Assembly: GCA_037074705.1 (NCBI GenBank)
Contig: CM073591.1
Coordinates: 10,863,087-10,927,086 of the forward strand
Source: Zhengitettix transpicula
Lineage: Eukaryota > Arthropoda > Insecta > Orthoptera > Tetrigidae
Length of the DNA: 64,000 nucleotides
Reading direction: 5' to 3'
Part shown: in pieces, positions 53,200-63,795 of the stretch
Layout of the letters: the number at the start of each line of letters is the position of its first letter
Position numbering within the stretch: the stretch's first letter is position 1
Translations under genes and position numbers: made by a program
Notes under the pieces: model-generated
What the model was told of the DNA's origin: nothing
Seen by the model: only the letters and a program-made list of their open reading frames with translations
The model's database searches: none

Positions 53200-54203
53200 T
53201 GTAGTAATTGGTAATTAAGGCATTGTTCTAATTGAAAAGTTGACTCATTATTAGTGGATATAGAGCGGACGCCGCAACAAACCGGCAAGGCAAAGAAAAC
53301 ATTGTTGATCAGTCGAGAAGGTTCTACGCGCTCAAAATTTAGGAGACGAACAAGTTCAGTCGGGCAGTAGGCAGCGAGGAGAAAAGACCAAAATTACAAG
53401 TCATGAAAATTTGAACAGATATTCAGTCGGGCAGCAGACAGCGAATAGAACGGACGAAAATAACTCATTGAAAGTTTTACAGTGGGGCAGTCAGAACGAA
53501 AGAATGTGGCCCAGTCACAAACATGCTTTCAAATATTAAAAAGTAAAGCAATATTCAGTCGGGAAGGAGACAGAGCAACTAGTGTGTAGATTCATCATGC
53601 TGGCCATAGACAAACCAATGAAGTCCATTGTCAACTAAAGTCACGAGATCTACAAAATCCAGGTTGCAGTAAAGCATCGAGAACCAACCAAGTTGTGTTA
53701 AACCAACTAACAAACAACGCCAATTAGAGTCTGTGAGAACTTAGAGTCAGTGAGAACTTAGAATCAGTGATGTCCCCAAAATTGTGCACGATAAGCTAAA
53801 AAGAGACCTGGGCGGCCGTAAGTAGAGAAAAACTTTAAAATCATTTGTAAACCGTGTTTAAAAGATAAAAGTCAGATCGTTCCTTAATTATTTAATTATC
53901 GATAAAATGAGATCCTTAATTCTTGATAAAATTAAAATTGTTTAAATTAAATCTTTAGTATTATTTCTTCCGCAACAAATTTCGTCTATGTTCAGACGCA
54001 TTGATTTCCATAAAAAGTAAATGTAATTTTGATTATATAAATTCTGCCATTTATCAAACCCAGTTCAAGATCCTGAGGTCCCAAATATTTTGTGTATTTT
54101 ATACTTGTTTTAAAATTGTTAATAAATCTTGTTTAATAGTTTTCACTTAAGTTCTTTCATTTAGAAACGGCACATTCACATTCATATTAGTTTATTAATT
54201 ATT

Positions 54204-54206
<3 letters not shown>
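53200..54206 (+). mobile_element. LTR-AT, subfamily E, solo LTR
   Basis: TGTAGTAATTGG to ATTACA, 1007 bp. The text AGTCGGGCAGTAGGCAGCGA recurs three times with variation (53360, 53427, 53560), a short internal repeat. The box TTATCAAACCCAGTTCAAGATCC precedes the end; AATAAA at 54120. Confidence 0.78.

Positions 54207-54260
<54 letters not shown>
54207..54260. repeat. (AT)n tract between two LTR-AT copies
   Basis: Pure TA repeats from ATTACA to TGTAAT. Confidence 0.95.
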
Positions 54261-54263
<3 letters not shown>

Positions 54264-55308
54264 AATGGCAATTAAATAGGACATTAATTGTTTGAACATA
54301 AAATTTAAATTGTTTGAGAAATCTGTTATAGCGGTGTGATCGAACAAAGCGAGAATAGAAAAGCCGAGCTCTGTTGCTTTGTCGGAAAGTCGAAAATGGC
54401 GTATACGCGCTAAAACTCGAGACGAGGATAGTTCAGTTGGGGACTAGGATTTAACAGAGTTGGTTGGTGGCTGGACATTTCGGAGGACAGAACAAGTGAT
54501 ACTAGAGCAGAGACTAGCCGTCGTTTATTGTATTATTATTAAACAAAGTTGTGAGTTGGGGACAAAGTTAAACATTCACGGAAGCATCACATCGAAACTT
54601 GCTAAGTGAAAGCAGTTTTACGTCTGTAGTCAGCCAGGAATAGTAAAGTTGCAGGTTAAGTCCAAAGCGGTAAAAGACTGGCAAATCTACAAACCACGGA
54701 ATTCACCTAAGGCAAGCAGTCAACAGATAGCTGACAAAAAGGAGGAACATCTGAGTTCCTGACATCCTATCAATTGTGACTAGAATCAGTGTAAAATCTC
54801 GCAATAGTGTATTTTCGAAACCAAAAAGGAAATGCTGGAACCAACTGGACAGATGTGAGGAACAAAATACAAAATAATGATTTATGTAAACGTAATTAAA
54901 GGATAGAAGTCAGATTTCGTTCTCCTTTTTAAAATTGTTCTATCAGCGTCAATCTCTTTACCTTTTAATTTCGTTCTATTTTAATTGTCATGTTAATTTC
55001 TTTTCTTTTAGTCGACGTATTGTTTAGGTAAATGTGATTTGGTTGTTAATAAGATTTTTTTAAACATAGCTGATGTGTCCATTATCAAACTCAGTGAAGA
55101 CCCTGAGAAATTAATATTTTAAATTTGTAATTGTTTTAAAATGATTGCCACAAAATTAATAAATATTGATTGTAAATTTTATTAATTCTTTTATTTAAAT
55201 AACGCATTTCATTTAATTATTACATTAACAGCTTCAACGAGAGGCGAATTCTTTAAATTCATCAAATTCAAAATTATAGAATTAACGTTATTAATTGTGA
55301 TTATTACA
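54261..55308 (+). mobile_element. LTR-AT, subfamily A, with degenerate stub
   Basis: 1048 bp. Close to 48362 (AATTAAATAGGACATTAATTG, TTTGTCGGAAAG, GCAAATCTACAAACCACGGA, TTATCAAACTCAGTGAAGAC). After a first ATTACA near 55220 comes TTAACAGCTTCAACGAGAGG, a decayed primer-binding stub, then a second ATTACA at 55303. Confidence 0.8.
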
Positions 55309-55363
55309 ATATATATATATATATATGGTATTCTCTGTCTCAGACACTGAATTCACGTCCTCT

Positions 55364-55398
<35 letters not shown>

Positions 55399-55440
55399 GA
55401 ATCCTTTAAACGAATTATATATATATATATATATATATTG
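55309..55440. repeat. AT and CT microsatellites
   Basis: (AT)n at 55309-55326, (CT)n at 55369-55395, (AT)n at 55416-55438. The small frames here are translations of them. Confidence 0.85.
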
Positions 55441-55444
55441 CCGA

Positions 55445-55858
55445 CGCACCTCGGTCTGTTTTGAGAGGTGTATGTTCCTAGGTCGCAGACCTTGGGCATA
55501 CGGTAAGAGTTGTTCGCTATTCCCATTGGAATAGTCGGCCAGCTGCCTCCTAAACTGGAGAGGTAAGGAGAAGGGAATGCTGCGACCCCACAGCAAACTC
55601 CTCTCCCGCTAACGGAAGGGCGTGGGACAAGTACCCCAATGCCCGACCTACCTGATGCAGGTTTTTCTAGGGTTTTCCCTGCATTACTTTTAGGCGAATT
55701 GCCGGGTAGGATCCTTAAAATATAGCCCGGGGCCCCTAGTTAACCCTTGACTACCTTCCTCTACCCTTCCGCATCCCCCCTTTCAAATCCCTTCCTATGC
55801 TGTTAAAAGGGGAGTTGCCACCATGTGGATTACCCTCATGTAGCCTGTAACCCAAAAA
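55445..55858 (+). repeat. RepA copy, 5'-truncated
   Basis: CGCACCTCGGTCTGTTTTGA to GTAGCCTGTAACCCAAAAAA. Confidence 0.88.
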
Positions 55859-55869
55859 AAAAAATTTTG

Positions 55870-56440
55870 TGTTATTTAACATCCAGAGATAATATTAGCA
55901 ATTTTTGTCAGGTAATTCAGGAATAATATTACGCCGTGTACAGACTGTTCCATCGTCTCTGCTGTAGATACGTGAAATGCCAAGGATAATACTGTATCAT
56001 GTTTTAGAATCTCTTGCACCCATTGTGCTGTTATATATTTATAATGCCGATGACGTCAATTATTCTCTGTGCGGTGCAGTGTTCTTCTTCTTCCTTATTA
56101 TTCCATAATAATTTTTATGTTTTCGCTTCATTTTTAAGCTAAGTTCTTAGTTCTGGAACGTTTTCTCTCTTTGAAATGCGTTTGTAATTTCATAACGCAT
56201 TCTCTCCTATTTACGTATACAGTATTACTTATATGTTCTCAGTGATCCTATTTAGTGTTTTTTCAAATAGTTACTCTCTATGTAACGTCCTAAATATCTA
56301 TTGTCTTTATGTATATATGTTATATCCATTATTTTTTTTGTAATTAAATATCAACTTGACTTGTCCTACGTCCTCAGAAGACGTTTTCTTGTGTTCTTAT
56401 ATTTTTTAATAAACCCAGAGATAATATAATCTTGTATCTA
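55870..56440. other. AT-rich stretch, nothing recognised
   Basis: One TGACGTCA at 56051; otherwise no match except a weak RepX-like GACTTGTCCTACGTCCTCAG near 56358. Confidence 0.35.
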
Positions 56441-56452
56441 TTCTCCTACCTC

Positions 56453-56520
<68 letters not shown>

Positions 56521-56537
56521 AACTCTCTCTCTCTATA

Positions 56538-56574
<37 letters not shown>

Positions 56575-56576
56575 AA

Positions 56577-56611
<35 letters not shown>

Positions 56612-56688
56612 ACTCTATCTCTCTAACTCTATCTCTCTCTCTCTCTCTCTCTCTCTATTTATATATATAACTCAATCTATCTCTCTAA

Positions 56689-56731
<43 letters not shown>

Positions 56732-56744
56732 ACTCTATCTCTCT

Positions 56745-56796
<52 letters not shown>

Positions 56797-56940
56797 CTAA
56801 CTCTCTCTACCTCTCTCTCTCTCTATATATATATCTATATATATCCATATATACATATATATATATCTAACTCTCTCTACCTCTCTCTCTCTCTATATAT
56901 ATATCTATATATATCCATATATACATATATATATATCTAA

Positions 56941-56992
<52 letters not shown>

Positions 56993-56994
56993 AA

Positions 56995-57039
<45 letters not shown>

Positions 57040-57068
57040 CATATATATAACTCTATCTATCTCTCTAA

Positions 57069-57109
<41 letters not shown>

Positions 57110-57124
57110 ACTCTATCTCTCTAA

Positions 57125-57156
<32 letters not shown>

Positions 57157-57158
57157 CT

Positions 57159-57197
<39 letters not shown>

Positions 57198-57215
57198 TAT
57201 GTATCTATCTATCTA
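56453..57215. repeat. Compound (CT)n/(AT)n microsatellite array
   Basis: Alternating blocks of CTCTCT and ATATAT joined by ATCTAACTCT or ATAACTCTATCTCT, about 13 cycles, with one longer duplicated segment (56803-56870 and 56871-56940). Ends in (CTAT)n. The reported 64-codon frame is a translation of it. Confidence 0.97.
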
Positions 57216-57234
57216 TCTACCTCCTACCTATTTT

Positions 57235-58050
57235 TATATGTTTACAGTCCACCAGAAACATAATCCGCTATCGATTCTTCCACTTTGTCTTACTTTTATA
57301 GATTTCGCGCGGGGGGGGGGGGGGGGGTCAAATATTGATGAAGATCTGACATCGGGGCGTGCCGCAAGGGACCGTGACGGTGGCAGCACTGCTCCGTGTG
57401 ATGATAATACAGTCGCAGATTGGCCACAAGGTTATTGAAAGTATTGGTAGACGGTGTCGGGTGCAACAAGAAAATGCAACGTAGCGGGCGGGAATCACTT
57501 TCGGAGCGTGGCGCAAGGATCGATAATGGACCCGCGGCCGCTTCCAACGACGCAATAAATGAATTGAGCCGGTCAGAGAAACTACACGCTCACATACGTG
57601 AAGGTCGTGAGTAACCTACGACACTTCTGCAATTGGCCATCACGCATCCAAGTAAGCTAGAGGCAGTGGCGTGGAGTATTATTCCAGAGATGCTGCTGTC
57701 ATGTGTAGTTACACACGTGTGTGCGGGATTCTAAATATCACTCGTGTGGCCGTTGTTAAATAACAGTGACAGGCGCTGCCTAGGAGAGAGCGAGGCACGT
57801 GACTGAGTAGGGCTGATGATGATGACTCGTGTTTTTACCGTCTGCATTTAGGTGTATTACCGTTGAATGATTTTTTGAAACCCGGAAAAGTGCGGTAAAA
57901 AGCGAATTAAATTCCCTACAACTTTCTTTCCATTGTGGAAACATCAGGAGTTACGCCTTCATAATGATGAGGTTTCAGCGGATTTTCAACAGTTAATAAT
58001 AACACTTGAGGGTAATTAAGTAAAATAATCCTCTGCTCTATCGAAAAAAA
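57235..58050. other. Unique stretch with a 64-codon frame
   Basis: The frame 57420-57614 has no recognised motif. It is followed at about 57607 by GTGAGTAAC, a good splice-donor match, so a short exon is conceivable. G16 run at 57311-57327. Not enough for a gene call. Confidence 0.3.
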
Positions 58051-58249
58051 AAAGGTAACCAGGGATCCTCAAGCGCCTGTAGTGACGTTGGAAACAGAAT
58101 ACAAATTGTAATACGTGACATGGCGTGACGTTAGAGAGCATATACGTGACAACACATGACAGCAGGGCCCAGTGACGTGACGTTGCGTGATAGAAGCATG
58201 TATATGATCCAAATAATACAACGTTAGCAGGCAGACTTGACGTTAAAAC

Positions 58250-60560
58250 ACGTAACATTGCGTGACGTCATGGTGCAGAAGCGTGACAACGCGTGACGTA
58301 GTGTGTCTCTAGTCCCATAAGACAACATTGGCAGGCAGCATCGCACACACCATCGGGACTTTACGTTAAATCTCGTGACATTGCGTGACTTCATGGCGCA
58401 GAATCGTGACAGAGCGTGACGTCATTCCTCAGAAGTGTGACAGCGCGTGACGTAGGGTGATAGAAGCGTGTCTCTAGTCCCATAAGACAACATTGGCAGG
58501 CAGCATCGCACACACCATCGGGACTTTACGTTAAATCTCGTGACATTGCGTAACTTCATGGCGCAGAATCGTGACAGAGCGTGACGTCATTCCTCAGAAG
58601 CGTGACAGAGCGTGACGTAGGGTGATAGAAGCGTGTCTCTAGTCCCATAAGACAACGTTGGCAGGCAGAATACTCACACACTCCCGGGACTTGACTTTAA
58701 ATCACGTGACAGAGCGTGACGTCATGTCACTGATGCTTGACAGATCGTGACGAAGCGTGATACAACTTTGTCTCTGGTCCACAAGACAACACATAGACAG
58801 GCAGTACCGCACTCTCTCGGGAATTCACGTTAGATCACGTGATATTGCGTGACAGAGCGTGACGTAGCGTGACACAAGCGTGTCTCTGGTCCCATAAGAC
58901 AACATTGGCAGGTAGCATCGCACACACTCTCGGGAGGTGACGTTAAATCACGTGACAGAGCGTGACGCCATACCGCAGAATGGTGTCAGCGCGTGACGTA
59001 GCGTGATAGAAGCGTGTCTCTGGTCCCACAAGACAACATTGGCAGGCAGCATCGCACATGCTCTCAAGACTTGAATTTAAATCACGTGATAGAGCTTGAC
59101 GTCATACGGCAGAAGTGTGACAGCGCGTGACGTAGCGTGATAGAAGCGTGTCTCTGTTCCCATAAGACAACGTTGTCCGGCAGCATCGTACACACTTTCG
59201 GGACTTTACGTTAAATCTCGTCGTGACATTGCGTGACTTCATGGCGCAGAATCGTGACAGAGCATGACGTCATTCCTCAGAAGCGTGACAGAGCGTGACG
59301 TAGGGTGATAGAAGCGTGTCTCTGGTCCCATAAGACAACGTTGGCAGGCAGCATCGCACACACTCTCGAGCCTTGACGTTAAATCTCGTGACATTGCGTG
59401 ACTTCATGGCGCAGAATCGTGACAGAGCGTGACGTCATTCCTCAGAAGCGTGACAGAGCGTGACGTAGGGTGATAGAAGCGTGTCTCTAGTCCCATAAGA
59501 CAACGTTGGCAGGCAGAATACTCACACACTCTCGAGCCTTGACGTTAAATCTCGTGACATTGCGTGACTTCATGGCGCAGAATCGTGACAGAGCGTGACG
59601 TCATTCCTCAGAAGCGTGACAGAGCGTGACGTAGGGTGATAGAAGCGTGTCTCTAGTCCCATAAGACAACATTGGAAGGCAGCATCGCACACACTCTCGA
59701 GCCTTGACGTTAAATCTCGTGACATTGCGTGACTTCATGGCGCAGAATCGTGACAGAGCGTGACGTCATTCCTCAGAAGCGTGACAGAGCGTGACGTAGG
59801 GTGATAGAAGCGTGTCTCTAGTCCCATAAGACAACATTGGAAGGCAGCATCGCACACACTCTCGAGCCTTGACGTTAAATCTCGTGACATTGCGTGACTT
59901 CATGGCGCAGAATCGTGACAGAGCGTGACGTCATTCCTCAGAAGCGTGACAGAGCGTGACGTAGGGTGATAGAAGCGTGTCTCTAGTCCCATAAGACAAC
60001 ATTGGAAGGCAGCATCGCACACACTCTCGAGCCTTGACGTTAAATCTCGTGACATTGCGTGACTTCATGGCGCAGAATCGTGACAGAGCGTGACGTCATT
60101 CCTCAGAAGCGTGACAGAGCGTGACGTAGGGTGATAGAAGCGTGTCTCTAGTCCCATAAGACAACATTGGAAGGCAGCATCGCACACACTCTCGAGCCTT
60201 GACGTTAAATCTCGTGACATTGCGTGACTTCATGGCGCAGAATCGTGACAGAGCGTGACGTCATTCCTCAGAAGCGTGACAGAGCGTGACGTAGGGTGAT
60301 AGAAGCGTGTCTCTAGTCCCATAAGACAACATTGGAAGGCAGCATCGCACACACTCTCGAGCCTTGACGTTAAATCTCGTGACATTGCGTGACTTCATGG
60401 CGCAGAATCGTGACAGAGCGTGACGTCATTCCTCAGAAGCGTGACAACGCGTGACGTAGCGTGATAGAAGCGTGTCTCTGGTCCCACAAGACAACGTAGG
60501 CAGGCAGCCTCGCACACACCCTCGGTACTTGACGTTAAACCACGTGACAGAGCGTGACGT
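58250..60560. repeat. 165-bp satellite array, about 13-14 units
   Basis: The box GTGTCTCTAGTCCCATAAGA recurs; measured starts 59647, 59812 and 59977 give 165. Each unit has ACATTGCGTGACTTCATGGC, ATCGTGACAGAGCGTGACGT, CATTCCTCAGAAGCGTGACA, GAGCGTGACGTAGGGTGATA and ACATTGG.AGGCAGCATCGC. Units 59330-60440 are almost identical; those at 58300-59300 and the last one diverge. Most units carry one full TGACGTCA and several TGACGT half sites. Confidence 0.96.
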
Positions 60561-61140
60561 GACGGCAGCGTGGCTCCAAGTGTGACGTCACCTTGCGCCT
60601 CGCAGGAGTTGTCTGCGTACTCCGACGTCTCAGCCATCAGATCACTCGAATCCCTCGGTTGTTCTCACTACGTAAAAATTCCGTCGCGATTCCTCGAGGG
60701 TAACGTAAACAAACAGTTGTCAGCCCGCGGTGGAGGATGAGGAGGAGGGAGGCTGCGCTGGGGTGGAATTAACGTCCCTTTCAGGCGACTGTCACAATAC
60801 AGGAGGTGAGGACGCAGCACAAAACACCCCCGCGCGTCTGCGTCGTGCGAGCCACGGCCGTCGTGGGTGAGACAAAAAGCTCAGAAAATAAACACACGGA
60901 AAACGTCTCCGTGGGACACTGCGACGGCTCTCGAGGAGGAATCCAGATTCCACGGTCGAGGCGAAAAAAGAAATCCTATCATTTCATTTCTTTTACAGAG
61001 TTCTATTTTTCGTTAAAGTCCTTACCGTGGCCTGCTGCCATTGTTCTGGTTTCTGCTTCTTCCACGCCTTCCTACTTGTCTCTTATTTTTCTCGTTTCTA
61101 AAAATAAATATTTGTTTACGTCTTTTGTGGTTTTCTTGAA
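60560..61140. other. Unique stretch, no gene accepted
   Basis: A forward frame of 134 codons (60806-61210) ends in PLE-TR sequence (CACCTGACGAAAGCAACAAA), so its tail is repeat. The N-terminal half shows no domain. Confidence 0.35.
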
Positions 61141-61200
61141 ATCACCTGACGAAAGCAACAAAGAATTGCAGGAACTGTACAGTGCGGTCCTCGGATCCTT
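61140..61200 (+). repeat. PLE-TR core fragment
   Basis: AATCACCTGACGAAAGCAAC followed by AGTGCGGTCCTC. Confidence 0.5.
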
Positions 61201-61599
61201 ATTTACCTAATTAGTGACACTTTTTGAACACGTGGTCGTTGTACATTAGGACTGTATTTATTGACTGCTATAAAATGCAGCTTTGCGACGCTATATAAAA
61301 CAAAACACTGACAGAGACAAAGACATAACTACTTTTCCAAAGATTACCTTTCTCCTCCTTGTGCCACAGATGCGCCTCACCACTCAAAGATATCAATAAG
61401 TAGTTAACACGGGGCGTTAAATAATTTATAATTTCTCTTAGATTTCTCCTTACTCTGGGCCCATAACCTGCGTTTCACGTACGCATTTAACAATTATTCA
61501 GAACGTTATACAATTTTTTTTATATAAAAACAAACAATAATTGGATTATCGAAAGTTTGTTTCAAAATATAAAATTATAATTAAACAATATTTTGTCTC

Positions 61600-61860
61600 G
61601 TATTTTTTAAATGTCCCAAATTCGCAGGAATTTGGTTCGTCGACGCAAGGAACAGCTTCAAGGTCAAATGGGGCTCCCATTTCAACATAACTACAGTGTT
61701 CCTAACGTCGATGACGTCACGGGAGCTTATATATATATATATATGTATATTAATAGCAATCAGAAATGGGGACTTGAGAGTCCGAGTCCTTTTGCTGTTC
61801 CTTCTTCCTTGCAATGTAATATAGATATTCTTTGAAAGAAGCATCTCTGAAATGAGTCTG
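61600..61860. repeat. RepZ-edge related sequence
   Basis: CTTGAGAGTCCGAGTCCTTT and TTGCTGTTCCTTCTTCCTTG parallel the 62150-62190 edge (CTTGAGTCCCTGCTCTTTTG). Contains TGACGTCA at 61712 and an AT run. Confidence 0.5.
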
Positions 61861-61877
61861 GAATTATTCTTCTCAAC

Positions 61878-61970
61878 ACCTGACGAAAGGAACAAGAATC
61901 CCAGAAACGTTTTGTGGTATTTATATTAGCTTCTTTTGTCTGTATTTCGCAATCTTTCTTATTCAAATAT
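61878..61970 (+). repeat. PLE-TR fragment
   Basis: CAACACCTGACGAAAGGAAC, AATCCCAGAAACGTTTTGTG, GTATTTATATTAGC, CTTCTTTTGTCTGTATTTCG. Confidence 0.75.
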
Positions 61971-62043
61971 TTTTGAAGGTTTAATTAGATTAAAAGTATT
62001 TCTAGCGACGTTGTTTGTGTATAATTTGAACCTCTTTCGGGTC

Positions 62044-62079
<36 letters not shown>

Positions 62080-62085
62080 ATTTGA
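61971..62085 (+). mobile_element. Helitron scrap plus AT repeat
   Basis: AAGTATTTCTAGCGACGTTG and TTTGTGTATAATTTGAACCT are one piece of a Helitron unit; then (AT)n 62047-62076. Confidence 0.6.
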
Positions 62086-62139
62086 CACAAGCCTGACGTT
62101 GTATTAATCCCAGGTCTGTTACGTTGGTTTACAAAATGA

Positions 62140-62690
62140 GAACTTATGGGACTTGAGTCCCTGCTCTTTTGCTAGTCTTTCTTCCGTGGAAAAGAATATA
62201 GAGACTGTTTGAAACGCTGGACTCTTTCTTCCTCTCTTAGAACAACGATACTCTTAGACATGTTAATATTCTCTGCCCCACAGACAAGTGACGTCACTCA
62301 CCGCCATGACATCAGCCCCGTGTGTGCAGACAGCAACATGCGTGTATCTGCGGCCATTTTGAACGGATTTTGTTAAAAACCAGATCAGGCGTTGCAAAGA
62401 GAATTAAATTCTCCACGACCTTTACTCCGTGACTTATGACGTCACTGGCGGCCATTTTGGAGATATCAGCACTAGAAACACGACAACCTGCATTCTCTTA
62501 GAAAATGTCGTGACTTTGACGCAGGATTTCTCCCACTTTCTTGGGCCTAATTTCATCATCGGGTACACCATTACATGCAGAATTTTATCCTCTACAATTT
62601 ATCACTGAACATTATTTATGATAGAACGCGTCATTCTTTTTCTATTAGCGAAAAACCGAAAAGTGGTGCAAAATTTCGTGGTTTTCAGAC
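62140..62690 (-). repeat. RepZ copy 2
   Basis: Inverse of 6000-6640 (see there). TGACGTCA at 62289 and 62437. Ends at CAAAATTTCGTGGTTTTC. Confidence 0.75.
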
Positions 62691-62699
62691 CCACACAGA

Positions 62700-63640
62700 A
62701 ACTTCCCCCCCCCCCTAGTTCTTTGGAATTGGATAACGTGTTTTTATTTATTCACTAATGGCCACAACATATCTACGTTGGGAAAAAATAAAATAGCCGA
62801 ACTTTTGCTCGTACTGGTTAATTCTCACAGCTATAGTCTGCACCACGAAAATATAATACCACGACCACGCTGCGACTGTACGTTAATAAGTTGAGCACGC
62901 AACACTGGCAACACCGTTGGACGACGAGGAGGGCTGAGGGGCTTGTTAACTGCTTGACCTCGATACTACATCTCCGTGGAGCCGACTATAACAACTGATA
63001 GTCCAGACGCGCCAGATTCGACGTGAAGATCCACCGCGATCCTCGTGGCTCAGGGCTGCCAACGTGTTAAGTAAAAATCCATTTTGTGGAGAGCGTCTTC
63101 AACCCCCTCCCCCTCCCCCCTATTATGTGTGTGTCAATGATTACAAGTAATTAACCACCGCCCTCAACGCTTGAATTGAAACACGCAATTTTGTGGCGAG
63201 TCCGTTCCGTCCGCAGACAATGGCTGCCGCAGATAAGACATCTCTGGACTGGAGGCCAGAGATATTAGAGCGTGTCTCCAGGTGCAGCTTTTCCTTTTCA
63301 ATGTGCAATATTTTCATCGAGCGAGGGATTCGCGCAGGTGTTTTGCGGCCCCCGTCAATGGCTAGTGGTAATTGTGTGTCTTTTGTGCGCGCCCCCTGTA
63401 ATCTAGGCCACGCTATCGCTCCTCAATTACAGTGATTGGGGAGCGCGACGTAGTTACGTGCCCTCGGCCTCGAGGACCACGTGCGCCAATGAGAGGCTCC
63501 GCACAATGGTGTTTAACCAATCCATATTCACCTCCACGCCAGAGGCACAGGATGACTTCCCCCAACGCCCTTGGACATGCGAGGATTTTCTTTACTTGCT
63601 AAAAAAAAATAATAATTCATTCATCGCTGTTGGTTACGTC
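62700..63640. other. Unique stretch with an 80-codon frame
   Basis: Frame 63193-63435 has an internal ATGGCTGCCGCAGATAAG start but no family resemblance. CCAAT-type boxes occur (GCCAATGAGAG at 63485, ACCAATCC at 63518). GC-rich 63180-63560 differs from the AT-rich flanks. Not supported as a gene; may be conserved or promoter-proximal DNA. Confidence 0.35.
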
Positions 63641-63649
63641 TAAAAAAAT

Positions 63650-63795
63650 CTCACCATTTTGCCAATCAGAAGCCATGTTTCGACTTGATTTTGGTGACTA
63701 ACAACATTGTCTTTGATAATAAGACGTTATGTTCCTCGAGGTATCAAGGGCACGTTTTGTTCGCCCCATGTAGCAGGAGTCCAGACAACCTAGGA
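63650..63795 (-). pseudogene. Penelope-like GIY-YIG endonuclease fossil, second lineage
   Basis: Reverse strand SCYMGRTKRALDTSRN near 63772-63725, then in another frame ETWLLIGKM near 63690-63660. Corresponds block for block to the copy at 31479-31620, including CCAATCA in the H..DW block and the GTTTTGTTCGCCC core on the forward strand. Frame-shifted and dead. Confidence 0.6.

Noticed and set aside
58250..60560. CRISPR-like array
   Set aside because: The whole 165-bp unit is repeated, with no unique spacers, in eukaryotic DNA.
60806..61210. 134-codon frame as a host gene
   Set aside because: Its C-terminal part is PLE-TR sequence and the rest has no domain.
63193..63435. 80-codon frame with an alanine-rich start as a gene
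   Set aside because: No domain, no splice or poly(A) support; listed only as part of a unique block.
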